A stretch of 64,000 nt of DNA from Flavobacterium gelidilacus DSM 15343 (GTDB lineage: Bacteria; Bacteroidota; Bacteroidia; Flavobacteriales; Flavobacteriaceae): positions 387,402 to 451,401 of the forward strand of contig NZ_KE383903.1 of the NCBI RefSeq assembly GCF_000422685.1. The letters are read 5' to 3'. Below, piece by piece: positions 63,505-64,000 of the stretch (positions are counted from its first letter, which is position 1; every line of letters starts with the position of its first letter). Made by a program: the position numbers and the translations under genes. The notes under the pieces were generated by a model that saw only the letters and a program-made list of their open reading frames with translations, was not told the DNA's origin and did not search any database.

Positions 63505-63578
63505 TCCTTCTTAGCTCAGTTGGTTAGAGCATCTGACTGTTAATCAGAGGGTCCTTGGTTCGAGCCCAAGAGAGGGAG
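63505..63578 (+). tRNA. tRNA-Asn (anticodon GTT)
   Basis: The acceptor TCCTTCT pairs with AGAGGGA. The D arm is GCTC-AGTTGGTTA-GAGC. The anticodon stem TCTGA/TCAGA holds the loop CTGTTAA, giving anticodon GTT. The T arm is CTTGG-TTCGAGC-CCAAG. The discriminator is G. No CCA is encoded. Confidence 0.95.
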
Positions 63579-63582
63579 CTTT

Positions 63583-63612
63583 AAAAGCCTAGCAGCAATG
63601 TTAGGCTTTTTT
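63583..63612 (+). terminator. Terminator of tRNA-Asn
   Basis: The arms AAAAGCCTA and TAGGCTTTT flank a 10-nt loop and are followed by a T run, 4 nt after the tRNA. Confidence 0.88.
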
Positions 63613-63654
63613 TATATACTTTTTTTTCTGAATTTTCGTTTATATTAAATTGTA

Positions 63655-63662
63655 TATATTTG
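63655..63662 (+). promoter_or_regulatory. -7 box for the choice-of-anchor L gene
   Basis: TATATTTG matches TAnnTTTG, 39 nt before the GTG start at 63702. Confidence 0.45.
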
Positions 63663-63701
63663 TGTTTTAATTTGTTAATCATTTTCATAAAGCCCCAAAC
63701 T

Positions 63702-64000
63702 GTGAAAAAATTAATTTTTCTTGTATGCTTATATTCATTCATAGGCTACAGCCAGACTATTACTGTTGACAGTAATACTTATTCAGCTTCAGATTTAGCC
63801 AATTTATTGGTTACTAATTCTTGTATTACTCCCACAAATGTCTCTTACTCTTCAGATCAATCTGTTGCTTATTTTAACAAGAACGGCTCAGCCTTTCCAA
63901 TAAATCAGGGTGTCATCATTAGAAATGGAGTAGCACAACATTCAGAAGGAGTTTATTCTGGAAACAACCTAAGTAGTCAAGTGAATTCTAATAGTGATGT
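63702..64000 (+). CDS. Choice-of-anchor L domain protein, N-terminal part (3' truncated by window edge)
   Basis: The frame opens with GTG at 63702 and is still open at the window end. The first residues are a signal peptide (MKKLIFLVCLYSFIGYSQ), followed by TITVDSNTYSASDLANLLVT, the typical start of choice-of-anchor L domains, and NQGVIIRNGVAQHSEG. Such domains occur at the N-terminus of large secreted or gliding-related proteins in flavobacteria. A T9SS tail would lie outside the window. GTG is chosen because the signal peptide begins exactly there. Confidence 0.75.
   Translation, partial: MKKLIFLVCLYSFIGYSQTITVDSNTYSASDLANLLVTNSCITPTNVSYSSDQSVAYFNKNGSAFPINQGVIIRNGVAQHSEGVYSGNNLSSQVNSNSD

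Overview
The window is AT-rich chromosomal DNA from a member of the Bacteroidota, most likely the family Flavobacteriaceae and close to Flavobacterium. Three things point there. At least six proteins carry type IX secretion (T9SS) C-terminal sorting modules (YPNP...G...VYDLTGK...GVY...). Many genes are preceded by the TAnnTTTG -7 box of the Bacteroidota primary sigma factor, some with a TTG 17-23 nt upstream, and few have Shine-Dalgarno sequences. Flavobacterial families are common (DUF4270, DUF4286, DUF2975, OlsF-type acyltransferase). No rRNA, CRISPR array, prophage or classical insertion sequence was seen. Most of the window is ordinary core genome.

Layout. 1-6.7 kb: tail of a T9SS cargo protein, an M13 peptidase lipoprotein, a YwqK/MORN protein, a TlpA-like thioredoxin and aspS. 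6.7-11.6 kb: a cold-shock protein, an error-prone polymerase pair in the order umuC-umuD, tRNA-Leu(CAA), prs, rplY and pth. 11.6-24.2 kb: secreted proteins, with two tandem paralogous T9SS metalloproteases, ribF overlapped by an HTTM membrane protein, and a 1373-residue multidomain T9SS protein. 24.2-29.7 kb: recX, a BtuB-like TonB receptor divergent from a MocR-type regulator, and a DUF2975-DUF2975-HTH operon. 29.7-38.6 kb: a structured intergenic element, atpDC, glmS, a DUF4270 lipoprotein, a truncated starch-synthase-like protein, panC, panD and a flippase-like membrane protein. 38.6-51.7 kb: an esterase-fold protein, radA, a DUF4139 protein, a sugar dehydrogenase with T9SS tail, an aldo/keto reductase, an OmpA lipoprotein overlapping mepB, xth, a two-domain acyltransferase (OlsF-like) and three small membrane proteins. 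51.7-64 kb: a hydroxyacid dehydrogenase fused to a VOC domain, mgtE-ksgA, a small GIY-YIG element, DUF4286, a TPR protein, serS, a T9SS M1 aminopeptidase, rseP, tRNA-Asn(GTT) and the start of a choice-of-anchor L protein.

The most unusual item is a roughly 406-bp element at 56007-56412. Its ends are 26-bp inverted repeats (23 of 26 matching), each containing a palindrome around the core CCGAGAAATCGG, and its only gene is a GIY-YIG nuclease that seems to have lost one T near its start. It looks like a very small nuclease-linked mobile unit. Next in interest are a MocR regulator lacking both the PLP lysine and the phosphate arginine, the dehydrogenase-VOC fusion, an esterase-fold protein with Asp at the nucleophile position, and a structured, probably dispersed, intergenic element downstream of atpC. 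Everything here was read by eye; no similarity search was run, so family names rest on motif recognition.
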